Assembly (NCBI GenBank): GCA_026003895.1
Contig: BPIC01000002.1
Coordinates: forward strand, 496,001 to 560,000
Direction of reading: 5' to 3'
DNA: 64,000 nucleotides
Source: Dehalococcoidia bacterium
GTDB lineage: Bacteria; Chloroflexota; Dehalococcoidia; SpSt-223
The number at the start of each line of letters is the position of its first letter. Position 1 is the stretch's first letter. A program made the position numbers and the translations under genes. Of this stretch, positions 54,251 to 63,143 are shown piece by piece. The notes under the pieces were generated by a model. That model saw nothing but the letters and a program-made list of their open reading frames with translations, was not told the DNA's origin and did not search any database.

Positions 54251-56663
54251 TGGAGTACCTCGTCGATGTAGGCCGCCACGATCTCTTCTTCTTCAAGTGC
54301 GAGCAGGTCGCGTATCACTTGCTCGGTGTCTTCGCCGAGCAAGGGGGGACGGCGAACGATGTCGTTGCTCAGTCCGGACAGACGGAAGCTCGGACCGTTC
54401 ACCCCGCACCCATCCCAACTCAGGGTGATCGATTCGCACAAACTTGCCGCGCGCTGCCAAGTGCGGGTCGCGGAACAGGTCGGCGGCGGTCTGCACCGCG
54501 CCCGCGGGAACACCCACCGCTTGGAGTGCGTCGGCGGCTTCTGCTGGAGTGCGTAGTCGTGACCATGCCTCGATAGCCGCATCGATCCGAGCCGCGGCGC
54601 AGCGCCGTCCCTCGAGATCACCGAGCGCCGGGTCGGCAGCGAGATCGGGCCGGCCGATCGCCTCGGCGAGGCGTCTCCAGTCGTCGTTAGTCTCACAGGC
54701 GATCGCTACCCAGCGGTCATTGCCTCGGCAACGATAAACGCCGTGCGGCGCAGCGTCTGGATGGCGATTCTCGCTCGGGCCGGCGATGGTCCCATTCACC
54801 GAGTAATCGAGGATCGCTGCGCCATTGAAGACGACCGTGCTCTCGTGCTGAGACAAGTCGATCACCTGCCCTTCACCAGTGTTGTCGCGATGATGCAGGG
54901 CGGCGAGGATGGCAATCAGCAGGTGATAGGAGTTGCACGAGTAGTCCGGATGCGCGGTGCACGAGGCAACCGGCGGGTCGCCAGCGAACCCCGACAGCGC
55001 ATTCAATCCAGCGGCAGGGCCAATCGTATACCCGAAGCCAACGTAGTGGGAGCGAGGTCCAGAGCGGCCCATCACCGACGAGCGGGCAATAATCAGGTCT
55101 GGCCGGATCTTGAGCAGTTCGTCCGGCGTCAGGCCCCATTTCGGCAATGGATCAACGCCGTAGTTGTCCACAATGACGTCGGAGAGCGCGATCAAGCGCC
55201 GCAAGAGGGCTGGTCCGCGGTCCGTCGCCATGTTGATCGCTACCGATCGCTTGGAGGTATTCATGAGGGTAAAGATTCCGCTCTGATTCAAGCTGTCGGT
55301 CCACGGTGGACGGGGCAACGCCATGACACGCAACCCGTCGGGGTGGACCGCGCTCTCGATCTTCAGCACTTCAGCGCCATGGTCAGCCAAAACCTGCGTG
55401 GCGGCTGGCCCGGCGATCTGCCACGTCAGATCGACCACGCGAATGCCTTCAAGTGGCAACCTTCCGGTCCTGCCGGCACGCCGGATGGGTGAGCGCTTGC
55501 GCCAGCCTTCGCCGTCGTGCTCACCCGGGACCGGCGCAGGCCGCCGAATTTGCCACGGCGTTCGGCTCAGTTTGAAGGGCGCCCCGGGATACCGCACCAT
55601 GACCCTCGCGCCATCGGGCAGCTCGTGCTCGACGTCGACCCAGAAACTGCGGGCGATCAGTTGAGGGTCGCGCTGGAGGTCGGCGACATCGGCCACTGGG
55701 GCGGCCGCGAGGCGCCGCGCTTGGGCCGCGTCGGCGGCAGCAGTCTTCGCCTTTCCCTCCGCAGCCTGCCGAATCGCGGCGGTTAGCTCTGGAATATGCC
55801 GCTCACGAAACGCCGGGCTTGTCCATTCCCCCGCGCGAAATGGCTCGGTGTCGACGCCCATCTCCTCGAGCCAGCCGAGCAGCCCATCAAACCGGCCCCC
55901 GGGCCAGAACGCAAGCCATCCGTCCCGACAAGGAAAGAATAACGAGAAGCCGGTGAAGGCTCGATCGCCGAGGCGAGCTCGCAGGTGGCCCATCAAATCG
56001 AGGAGACCAACGTTGTTCTCATTCGTAAAGACGATGGCATCTTGCAGCGAGACATCGACATGGCGGCCGACGCCGCTTGCGCGGCTCTCGCGGAGCGCCA
56101 CCAGAGAGGCAGCAGCAGCAACGATGCCGGCTTGGAGGTAGCCTTGCTCGCCGCCGAGGTGGGTTGGCGGCCGGTCAGGCATTCCGCCGAGATGAACAAG
56201 GCCGCCGGTTGCCATCCCGATGAGGTCGGTTCCCCCGCCATCCGGCGCGCGGTCCAGTCTGCCCGAACGGGGTAATCGACGTGACGACTAGTGCCGGATT
56301 ACGCTCCTGCATGGCGCGAGCGTCGAGGCCACGCTCCGCGAGCCACCCCGGCGGGAACGACTCGAAGACCAGATCCGCCTCGGACGCGAGAGTCAGCAAG
56401 CGTTCCCGGCCGGCAGCGTGATCCAGATCGATCACCTCGGAGCGCTTACCGGCGTTGTACCACCAGAAGGTCAGGCTGGCGCGATCGTCGTGCTGGACAT
56501 ACGGGCGCCTTCGCCGTGCTGGATCGCCGGTCGGCGGCTCAATCCGGAGGACGTCCGCGCCGAGGTCTGCGAGCAGCCGGCTGCCATACCACCCGATTGG
56601 GCCGGCGAGATCGAGCACTCGCACGTCGTCGAGCGCTCCAGGTCGCCGCGCGGCATCCGCCAT
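54247..56663 (-). pseudogene. Tandem (double-domain) CaiB/BaiF CoA transferase with two +1 frameshifts
   Basis: Three overlapping frames join into one 804-residue product if one base is removed at each of two G runs. The first is GGGGG at 56236-56232, between 'TPFGQTGPRAGWRG' and 'TDLIGMATGG'. The second is GGGG at 54405-54402, between 'RIDHPELGWVR' and 'VNGPSFRLSGL'. The N-terminal unit keeps an Asp at the catalytic position (T-D-L-I-G). The C-terminal unit has G-F-G-Y-T-I-G-P-A-A-G-L there and lacks it, as in heteromeric transferases with one active half. ATG 56663 is the likely start. It overlaps metF. Real inactivation and sequence error are both possible. Confidence 0.8.
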
Positions 56664-56791
56664 CACCTCTCCAAGCAAGTCAGCAGAATTGCCGGATTAT
56701 TGACGATAGAGGGACAGACGTGCCGGACCTCGAGCTGGAGTACGGGCGTCGCGCGAGACACCAGCGTGGGTCGGCGCGCGGCCGGGTCTGG

Positions 56792-57673
56792 TCAGGCCGG
56801 CGCCGTGCGGGCACTCGCGGTGCCGACGACGGTCGTCTCGCCGCGTTCATTTTCAACCCAAACGCGGCAGATGGCGCGACTGTCTCGCTCTTCGATCACG
56901 GCGCCGTGGGACGTGACAGTCTCGCCGGCGTAGGATGAGCGGATGATCTTGCAGTCGAGCGTTCCCCCAACCTGCCACCCTGCGCCGTATCGCGCCAGCA
57001 TCATTCGGCAGATGGTCGAGATCACGAGCGCTCCTTGAGCCAAGGGGCCCGGGCTCCCCTGACGGCGCGCGATTTCGACACTGGTATGCCCGTTCTCCTC
57101 CCCGGGACCTTCAAAGGCGCGCATCCGGTCGAGGGAAAGTTCGAGAGCAACGGGATCGAGCCGTTCCAACGCTGGCGTCTCGTCGCTTGGCGGCTGGCTG
57201 GGCCGTTCCGGGACGCGCGCCGCTGCCTCGCCTCGCGCAAAGATCGCCCACGTGCGGGTTGCCACCGCGACCGGCGTCTCACCATCCCGAATGTCGAGGC
57301 GGTACGCAACAAAAACCCGGTCGCGGCGTCGCCACCGATCGACGATGGTCGTTCGTGCCCTGACCGTGTGGCCCACAAAAATTGGCGCGAGCGCTTCGAA
57401 GCCGATGGCGGCGAGGACACCGTTGAAATCTCGTCGCGGGGGGAAGGCGTTCTGCCCTGCGTAATAGAAGATCGAGTTTGGCGCAACGGGACCGCCCCAC
57501 GGCGACGGCCCGGTGTACCACGGGTGATGGTCGTCGTAGAGATCGCACCAGCGGGCGACTTCCTCCGGTGAGATGGTCATCTCAAGCTCTGGCCAAGCGC
57601 GATCCTCGGCGAGCCACTCGAAATCGACCGGTCCGGGGTTTTTGGGGATCTTGTACGTCAATGGGACGTGCAT
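56792..57673 (-). CDS. MaoC-like (double hot-dog) hydratase/dehydratase
   Basis: The product has 293 residues with two hot-dog units. The N-terminal unit resembles FAS1-type dehydratases ('VARWCDLYDDHHPWYT', 'VAPNSIFYYAGQNAF'). The C-terminal unit is MaoC-like ('ARRQGSPGPLAQGALVISTI', 'DCKIIRSSYAGETVTSHGAV'). The His of the usual D-x-x-P-x-H hydratase motif is not obvious. Adjacent CoA transferase and hydratase genes are known in mesaconyl-CoA metabolism of Chloroflexus; that is only an analogy. ATG 57673 follows GGAGG. Confidence 0.8.
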   Translation of the reverse strand: MHVPLTYKIPKNPGPVDFEWLAEDRAWPELEMTISPEEVARWCDLYDDHHPWYTGPSPWGGPVAPNSIFYYAGQNAFPPRRDFNGVLAAIGFEALAPIFVGHTVRARTTIVDRWRRRDRVFVAYRLDIRDGETPVAVATRTWAIFARGEAAARVPERPSQPPSDETPALERLDPVALELSLDRMRAFEGPGEENGHTSVEIARRQGSPGPLAQGALVISTICRMMLARYGAGWQVGGTLDCKIIRSSYAGETVTSHGAVIEERDSRAICRVWVENERGETTVVGTASARTAPA

Positions 57674-57690
57674 GGTCGCCTCCAGCGCTC

Positions 57691-57714
57691 ATTGTAGCCG
57701 GCGTCCGGTACAAT
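57691..57714. promoter_or_regulatory. Two divergent -10 boxes facing each other's -35 region
   Basis: ATTGTA (57691-57696, TACAAT on the minus strand) serves the MaoC gene, 17 bases before its ATG. TACAAT (57709-57714) serves the phosphatase gene, three bases before its ATG and six before the following GTG. Only 12 bases separate the two boxes, so both polymerases cannot bind together. Confidence 0.55.
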
Positions 57715-57717
57715 CCG

Positions 57718-58335
57718 ATGGTGCGAACCACCCTGCTGCTTTGCCGTCACGCCGAAGTGCACAATCCCGACCGCGTCCTGTATGGGCGACTCCCGGGATT
57801 TGGACTGAGCGAAACCGGTCGGCGTCAGGCCGAGCGCCTCGCCGGATTTCTCAGCGCCGAACGGCTCAGCGTGGTCTATTCCAGCCCGATGCTTCGGGCG
57901 CGACAGACCGCGGCTCTCGTGCTGCAGCTGCAGAGCTCGGCCCGGCTAATCATCGCGAACGGGCTGACCGAGGTGTTCACCTCGTGGCAAGGCAAGCCGT
58001 GGTCGCAACTGAACGGTGCGATGTACTACGAGCCGCCTGCCGATCCGGGCGACGAGACCATGATCGAGGTGGCTGGTCGCATGCGCCGCTTCGTCGAGCA
58101 CGTCGTCCGGACGCATCCAAACGAGACGGTTGCCGCCATCAGCCACGGGGATCCGATCGCCATCTATCTGATGGCGGCCCATGGGGTAACCTTGAGCGAA
58201 CCTGATTTGCGCCGAAACCGGACGTTCTACCCCGATCTCGCTTCTGTAAACCGTTTGGTCTTTGACGAGGAAGGCGCGCTCGTGGAGCGGACCTATATCA
58301 GCCCGCGCAGCCAGCCAGAGACGGTCCGCCTTTAA
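57718..58335 (+). CDS. Histidine phosphatase-family protein
   Basis: The product has 205 residues. The R-H-A-E motif near the N-terminus holds the phospho-acceptor histidine (usual form R-H-G/A-E), and 'SSPMLRARQTA' and 'AAISHGDPIA' complete the active site of the phosphoglycerate-mutase superfamily. Substrate unknown; an MSMEG_4193-like phosphatase is plausible. The start is ATG 57718 or GTG 57721; TACAAT lies so close that the mRNA is probably leaderless and may begin at the GTG. Confidence 0.9.
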   Translation: MVRTTLLLCRHAEVHNPDRVLYGRLPGFGLSETGRRQAERLAGFLSAERLSVVYSSPMLRARQTAALVLQLQSSARLIIANGLTEVFTSWQGKPWSQLNGAMYYEPPADPGDETMIEVAGRMRRFVEHVVRTHPNETVAAISHGDPIAIYLMAAHGVTLSEPDLRRNRTFYPDLASVNRLVFDEEGALVERTYISPRSQPETVRL

Positions 58336-58351
58336 CCGACGGGGAACAGCG

Positions 58352-59431
58352 ATGGCGTGGCTCTCAGTGTCGGTGACCCCCATCCGGTTTTCCGCAGTGC
58401 CCCGCGAGGCAAGTTGGCGGGAGAACATGACGGTCGCCCTGCTCGGCGCGTGGACGGTTGCCGGGCTGTTTCTCGACGGGTGGGCGCATGAGAACCTCGC
58501 GGCGCTTGAGACAGTTTTCACGCCATGGCATGCCGTACTCTACTCCGGCCTTTTCGCCACCATCGTCGTCTATGGTTGGATGGTTGCCCGCCGGCGACTC
58601 GGCGGCCTTCCGGGAAGGGAGGCGATTCCGCCGGGCTACGCGCTTGGTCTCGCTGGCCTCGCGCTGTTCGCCGTGGGCGGCCTCGCCGATCTCTTGTGGC
58701 ACGGTGCGTTTGGCATCGAGCGCAGTCTCGATGCCTTGCTCAGTCCGCCACACTTGGTGATGCTCGTCGGAGCCCTGCTCGCCCTGACGAGCCCGTTGAG
58801 AGCCGCGTGGCTCTCGCGTCAGCAGGACGACGGCGTGCCGAACTTCTGGCGCTTCCTCCCTGTAGTTGTCGTCGCGGCGCTCGCCTCAGCGGCAACCGGG
58901 TTTTTCTTTATGTATCTGTCGGTCTTCACCGGTTCTGATGTGAGCGATGGTCGGGTCGGCTGGAGCCTCAGCGCGGCGAGTCGCCTGTCGAGCCAGCGGT
59001 TGGGTATCGCATCGATCGTGATTACGAACGCCATCCTTTTCGCGCCAGTGTTCTTCCTGATGCGCCGCTGGGTGCTGCCCGGTGGGACGTTCCTCCTGAT
59101 GTTCGCGACGACTGCAGTGCTGCTTGCCGGCGTGCGCGAAATGGCTCACTGGCACGCCGTGGTCGCCGCGCTTGCCGGGGCGCTGTTGGTGGAAATCCTG
59201 CATGGAACGCTCCAGCCGTCGCTGGGGCGGCCTCAGCGCTTCCGGGTGTTCGCGGCGACCGCGCCGCTCGTCTTCTGGGCTGTGTACTTCTCGGTCTCTC
59301 ACGCGGTGCGGGGCGTGGTGTGGTCGGCGGAGCTGACGTTCGGCGTCTGGATCTGGACGGGGCTAAGCGGTCTCGCGCTAAGCCTGCTTGTGCTGCCGCC
59401 GGCGATGCCGGAGCCGCGTCAGTCCGCGTAG
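58352..59431 (+). CDS. Polytopic membrane protein of unknown function
   Basis: The product has 359 residues from ATG 58352, with eight or nine hydrophobic spans. Conserved-looking polar features are 'GWAHENLAALETVFTPWHAV' at the end of the first span and 'GLADLLWHGAFGIERSLDAL' in the third, both with His next to the membrane, which might bind metal or heme. I do not recognise the family. It lies 16 bases downstream of the phosphatase gene and converges on the lipoprotein gene, overlapping it by 13 bases. Confidence 0.7.
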   Translation: MAWLSVSVTPIRFSAVPREASWRENMTVALLGAWTVAGLFLDGWAHENLAALETVFTPWHAVLYSGLFATIVVYGWMVARRRLGGLPGREAIPPGYALGLAGLALFAVGGLADLLWHGAFGIERSLDALLSPPHLVMLVGALLALTSPLRAAWLSRQQDDGVPNFWRFLPVVVVAALASAATGFFFMYLSVFTGSDVSDGRVGWSLSAASRLSSQRLGIASIVITNAILFAPVFFLMRRWVLPGGTFLLMFATTAVLLAGVREMAHWHAVVAALAGALLVEILHGTLQPSLGRPQRFRVFAATAPLVFWAVYFSVSHAVRGVVWSAELTFGVWIWTGLSGLALSLLVLPPAMPEPRQSA

Positions 59432-60504
59432 CCCGTGAGTTCGGCGTAGCCGCGGCCCCGCAGCGGCGCCCCTTGGCGCTCGCCGGTCACGGCTACTGCG
59501 CCTTCCCAATAGGACACGCCGGTCCCGGCGGTGACCAGTTCCTGATCGGCAAGCTTGGGAGTGATGACGAGCCGCACGCCGTCCGACGGAATGGTAATCT
59601 CCCATCCGGCCGGGTACGTTGCGCCGGTCTTGGGACTGGTCCAGCGAGCGGTGACATCGAGCGTGAACCCATCGCTCGGCAGGTCGACTGCTGTTCCATC
59701 GGGGTCGATGCGAGTCGCAAAGCGGTCGAACGGCTGTCCTGTCTTCTGGTCTCGAATTTCATAGATCATGTAATCCGTCCCATCCGCGAGCTGCAGACTG
59801 AACCAGTCCCAGCCACCGCCAAGGAGGGCGATGAAGTCGCCCCACTGGTGGTCCATCCACGCTTCACCGGTCACCCGACGCTCAAAACCCCGGTCGAGCA
59901 AGACACCAGTGACGCTCATTCGAGTGCGCGAATAGTAGTAGGAATAGCCGGCCTGCCCATACTCAATCAGACCGCTTCCTTTATGGAGCGCAGGCGGCTT
60001 TGTTGCGGTGAGCGTGAGATCGATGGCGTAGTCGGGAAGCGCAGCGCGGAGGCGGTCGACCCCATCCAGCCCCTCAATCGTCCAGTCGCCGACGTTGAGT
60101 CGGATCCCCGGGCTGGCCAGCCGTGTCTCCTCGGTGAGAAGCGGTGCTCGGTCGGGCCGAGCCTCGCTACGCTCGGCGTAGCGGAACTCGCCGCGGTCAA
60201 TGTCCGAAATGGCGAAATGGGCGAGATAGAATGGTGGCAAGGTGGCCCGCAGAACCTGAAAGATGACCAACTCGAAGCCGATCTCGCGGCCGTCATCGAG
60301 ATCGAGGTGTCCAGTGTAGTACCACCACTCCATCAGCCGGTCGTGGGCGCCTTCATCCTGTGGCAGCCGAACCGTCGGGTACGGTGCTGCCGGTCCGGCA
60401 GCCGGCGTTTCTGGCAACCGGCCATCTTGAGGGATCGTGCCCGGCACGCGGCAGGCCGTAAGGACCACCAGCGCGGCTGCAAGGAGCGCGAGAGAGCGAT
60501 TCAT
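59419..60504 (-). CDS. AttH/CrtC-like lipocalin-type lipoprotein
   Basis: The product has 361 residues. The lipobox V-L-T-A-C gives a lipid anchor. The mature part carries the AttH/CrtC family signature 'MEWWYYTGHLDLDDGREIGF', then 'FYLAHFAISD' and 'GEAWMDHQWGDF', forming two lipocalin-like barrels. Family members include carotenoid hydratase CrtC and AttH proteins next to ABC or MMPL exporters. The gene overlaps the MMPL gene by four bases, which argues for a transport-linked role rather than carotenoid hydration. Confidence 0.87.
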   Translation of the reverse strand: MNRSLALLAAALVVLTACRVPGTIPQDGRLPETPAAGPAAPYPTVRLPQDEGAHDRLMEWWYYTGHLDLDDGREIGFELVIFQVLRATLPPFYLAHFAISDIDRGEFRYAERSEARPDRAPLLTEETRLASPGIRLNVGDWTIEGLDGVDRLRAALPDYAIDLTLTATKPPALHKGSGLIEYGQAGYSYYYSRTRMSVTGVLLDRGFERRVTGEAWMDHQWGDFIALLGGGWDWFSLQLADGTDYMIYEIRDQKTGQPFDRFATRIDPDGTAVDLPSDGFTLDVTARWTSPKTGATYPAGWEITIPSDGVRLVITPKLADQELVTAGTGVSYWEGAVAVTGERQGAPLRGRGYAELTGYAD

Positions 60505-62738
60505 TGTCCCGCCTTCGCCAGTGCCGGCCCATCGTGCTCAATATGCGGTAGGAGACGACCAAGCGATGAGGGCAGCCACCAGTTCCAATCGCCTAACAGG
60601 CGCATCGTCGCTGGAACGAGCAGCCCGCGGACAAGGGTGGCATCAAGCGCCACTGCGATCGCCATCCCAAGGCCGAGCGCTTTGACAAGGATCATGTCCG
60701 CCGAGAGGAACGCCACGCTGACGGCAACGACGATGAGCGCGGCGCTGGTTACGATCCGTCCGCTTCGTTCCAGCCCTTCGGCCACAGCGCGGGAGTTGTC
60801 ACCGGTCTGCTGATAGACCTCCTGCACGCGGGACAGCAGAAAGACCTCGTAATCCATCGAGAGCCCAAAGAGCGCACAGAACATCATCACCGGAATCGAC
60901 GCTTCGACGAAGCCGAGGGGCGTAAATCCGAGGAACCCGCTCAAGTTGCCCTGCTGGAATACCCACACGAGTGCACCATAGCTCGCCACAATCGAAAATA
61001 GGTTCATCACGATTGCCTTGAGCGGAAGAAGCAGCGATCGGAAGAGGAGAAGGAGGACGACGTAGGTGACCGTCATGATTGCGGCGACGGCCAGCGGAAA
61101 GTCGTGATACATCGTGTTGACGTAGTCCACGACGCCAGCAGACCCGCCAGATATCAGGACGTTGAACTCGGCTGGCCGACTGTTCCGAAGCGCTCCCACC
61201 AGATCGTAGGAACGCGGATCGGTCATACCGTACTTGCTGATCACGCGAACGACCGTCGTGTCGCCTTTAACGAGGCCGCCGACGGCAGCCTGCACGAAGG
61301 CGTCACCGATCCGATCTGGGTTGGCGTACATCAGCAGATACTGATCAAGCGTGAAGCGCGGATCGAGCGAAACCACACTCTCAACGCGCGCTACCGCGGG
61401 GTGGGCCTGAATTCGTCGGACGTAGTGGTCCAGCGCGACGAGATTGCTGGCGTCGAGGACCGTTCCGCTGCGTGTTTGAAGAGCGATGAGGATCGGAGTG
61501 GTCTCGGCCGCCGGAAAGCGCTCGACGAGGAGGTCGAACGCCTCGCGCGATGGCGACCCCGCCGGCAGGATGGACGCATCGGGAGCGCCGAGCTGCACGT
61601 GCAAGAAGGGTGCCCCGAGGGCAAGCAGCAAGGCCACGGTGGGGATGAGCACGGCGACTGGCCGGCGCATGACGGCGGTTGCGAGACGGCGCCAGAATCC
61701 GGTCTCGCCGCCACCACCCGGCAGGGGAACGCGCAGGGCATTCACCCGCCTGCCGACGAGCGAGAGAACCGCCGGCAACAGGGTGAGCGACGCGGCCATC
61801 GCCAACACGACAACGAGGACGCCGCCAATTCCGATTGAGCGGAGCATGTTGAACCGGAAGAGGATGAGCGCGGCGAGCCCGATGGCAACCGTCAGTCCAG
61901 AGAAAAACACCGCTCGCCCCGCGCTTGCAACCGTCGCGACTGTCGCTTCTCGGACGGATGGCGAACGTTCCAACTCCTCGCGAAAACGGCTGACAATGAA
62001 GAGCGAGTAGTCGACCCCAAGCCCGAGTCCAAAGAGCGTTGCGACATTCAGCACGAAGATCGAAAGCGGGGTCAGTTGGGCGATGCCGCCAATAGCCGCC
62101 AGAGCAATCGTGGCCGCCGCGCCGCCGACGAGCGCTGGCAACAGCGCCGCGACGATCGACCGAAAGACGACGAGCAGGGCAAGAGCTGCGAACGGGATGG
62201 CGATGAGTTCTGCCCTGCGGAGGTCGTTCTCGCTAATGCGTTCGATGTCCTCATAAAAGATTGGCCCGCCGCCCAACGCGATCCGCAGGTCAGGTTGGGG
62301 TCGAAGCCGGCGCTCGATCTCGGCCGGCAGGTTGGGCAAGTCATCCGCACGTCGGTCGAGCACGACGGTGAAATAGGCTGCTTTGCCGTCACGCGCGACC
62401 TGCTCGGGCGCGGTGGTAAAGGACGTAATCTGCTTGACCAGAGGCCAACTGCGCAATTCGGCAACTGCTGCCTCGCTCTGCGCGACAAACTCCGGGCTGC
62501 GAGCGTCCAACCGGTCGCTGACCACGAGGACCTGCACCGCGATGCCATCGAGGCCGAGCCGCTCGCCGAGGAGAGCGAGCGCTCGCTGCGATTCCAGATC
62601 GTCGCTGGCGAACCCGCCGGGCCGAAGCGTCTGGGCGACGCCGGGAACGAATGGCAGGCTGACCAGCAATGCCGCTGCCCAAAGTGCGATGATCGCCCAC
62701 CGAAACCGAACCGAAAACCTGCCGATGGCTGTGAACAC
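60501..62738 (-). CDS. MMPL/RND-family membrane transporter
   Basis: The product has 745 residues from GTG 62738, after AAGGAG; the frame is open to 62804. Twelve membrane spans in two six-span halves each hold a large outer loop. 'GLGLGVDYSLFIVSRFREEL' and 'ALFGLSMDYEVFLLSRVQEV' carry the D-Y pairs of the proton relay, typical of MmpL proteins. Such proteins export lipids or hydrophobic compounds. The next gene encodes an AttH-like lipoprotein that may accept or deliver the substrate. Confidence 0.93.
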   Translation of the reverse strand: MFTAIGRFSVRFRWAIIALWAAALLVSLPFVPGVAQTLRPGGFASDDLESQRALALLGERLGLDGIAVQVLVVSDRLDARSPEFVAQSEAAVAELRSWPLVKQITSFTTAPEQVARDGKAAYFTVVLDRRADDLPNLPAEIERRLRPQPDLRIALGGGPIFYEDIERISENDLRRAELIAIPFAALALLVVFRSIVAALLPALVGGAAATIALAAIGGIAQLTPLSIFVLNVATLFGLGLGVDYSLFIVSRFREELERSPSVREATVATVASAGRAVFFSGLTVAIGLAALILFRFNMLRSIGIGGVLVVVLAMAASLTLLPAVLSLVGRRVNALRVPLPGGGGETGFWRRLATAVMRRPVAVLIPTVALLLALGAPFLHVQLGAPDASILPAGSPSREAFDLLVERFPAAETTPILIALQTRSGTVLDASNLVALDHYVRRIQAHPAVARVESVVSLDPRFTLDQYLLMYANPDRIGDAFVQAAVGGLVKGDTTVVRVISKYGMTDPRSYDLVGALRNSRPAEFNVLISGGSAGVVDYVNTMYHDFPLAVAAIMTVTYVVLLLLFRSLLLPLKAIVMNLFSIVASYGALVWVFQQGNLSGFLGFTPLGFVEASIPVMMFCALFGLSMDYEVFLLSRVQEVYQQTGDNSRAVAEGLERSGRIVTSAALIVVAVSVAFLSADMILVKALGLGMAIAVALDATLVRGLLVPATMRLLGDWNWWLPSSLGRLLPHIEHDGPALAKAGQ

Positions 62739-63143
62739 GCGGAGTTCGCTCCTTGCCGGGCGTGCGGGATGAGAAATTCTCCGCCGCTTTGCCCAAATCG
62801 TCAACTACGAGTCGAGGTTTAGCCGCAAGGGATCGCCTTGGCTGTCGTCGCTTGGCCGGTGGTCGTGACGCGTGAGGACCGTTCGACTCTTGCTCTCCTC
62901 AACGGATCTGGTGGCACCGCCCCGCACGCTGTTCGTCAGACCCTCGGTGCCCCAGCGCGACGTGACGACCGAACGCCGAGGCTGCCGGCCGTGTTGGGTA
63001 ACGCTCCGACCGATCGCCGGCGTCGCGGCGGAGTGGAGAAGGTCCGTTGGGGCGGGCGCCACGTGCGGTTGCCGGGCCGGCGGTACAATGCGCGAGCGCA
63101 TGAAGGCGACCGTGCGTTGGACCCGGCGAAACGGAGCAGAGCG
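62739..63143. other. Intergenic stretch with one promoter-like box
   Basis: This 405-bp gap lies between divergent genes. TACAAT at 63084-63089 is the only clear signal and would start an mRNA about 50 bases before ATG 63144. Short frames inside show no recognisable product. Confidence 0.5.

Noticed and set aside
59419-60504. Carotenoid 1,2-hydratase CrtC
   Set aside because: The family match is general (AttH/CrtC); it is a lipoprotein coupled to an MMPL pump with no carotenoid genes around.
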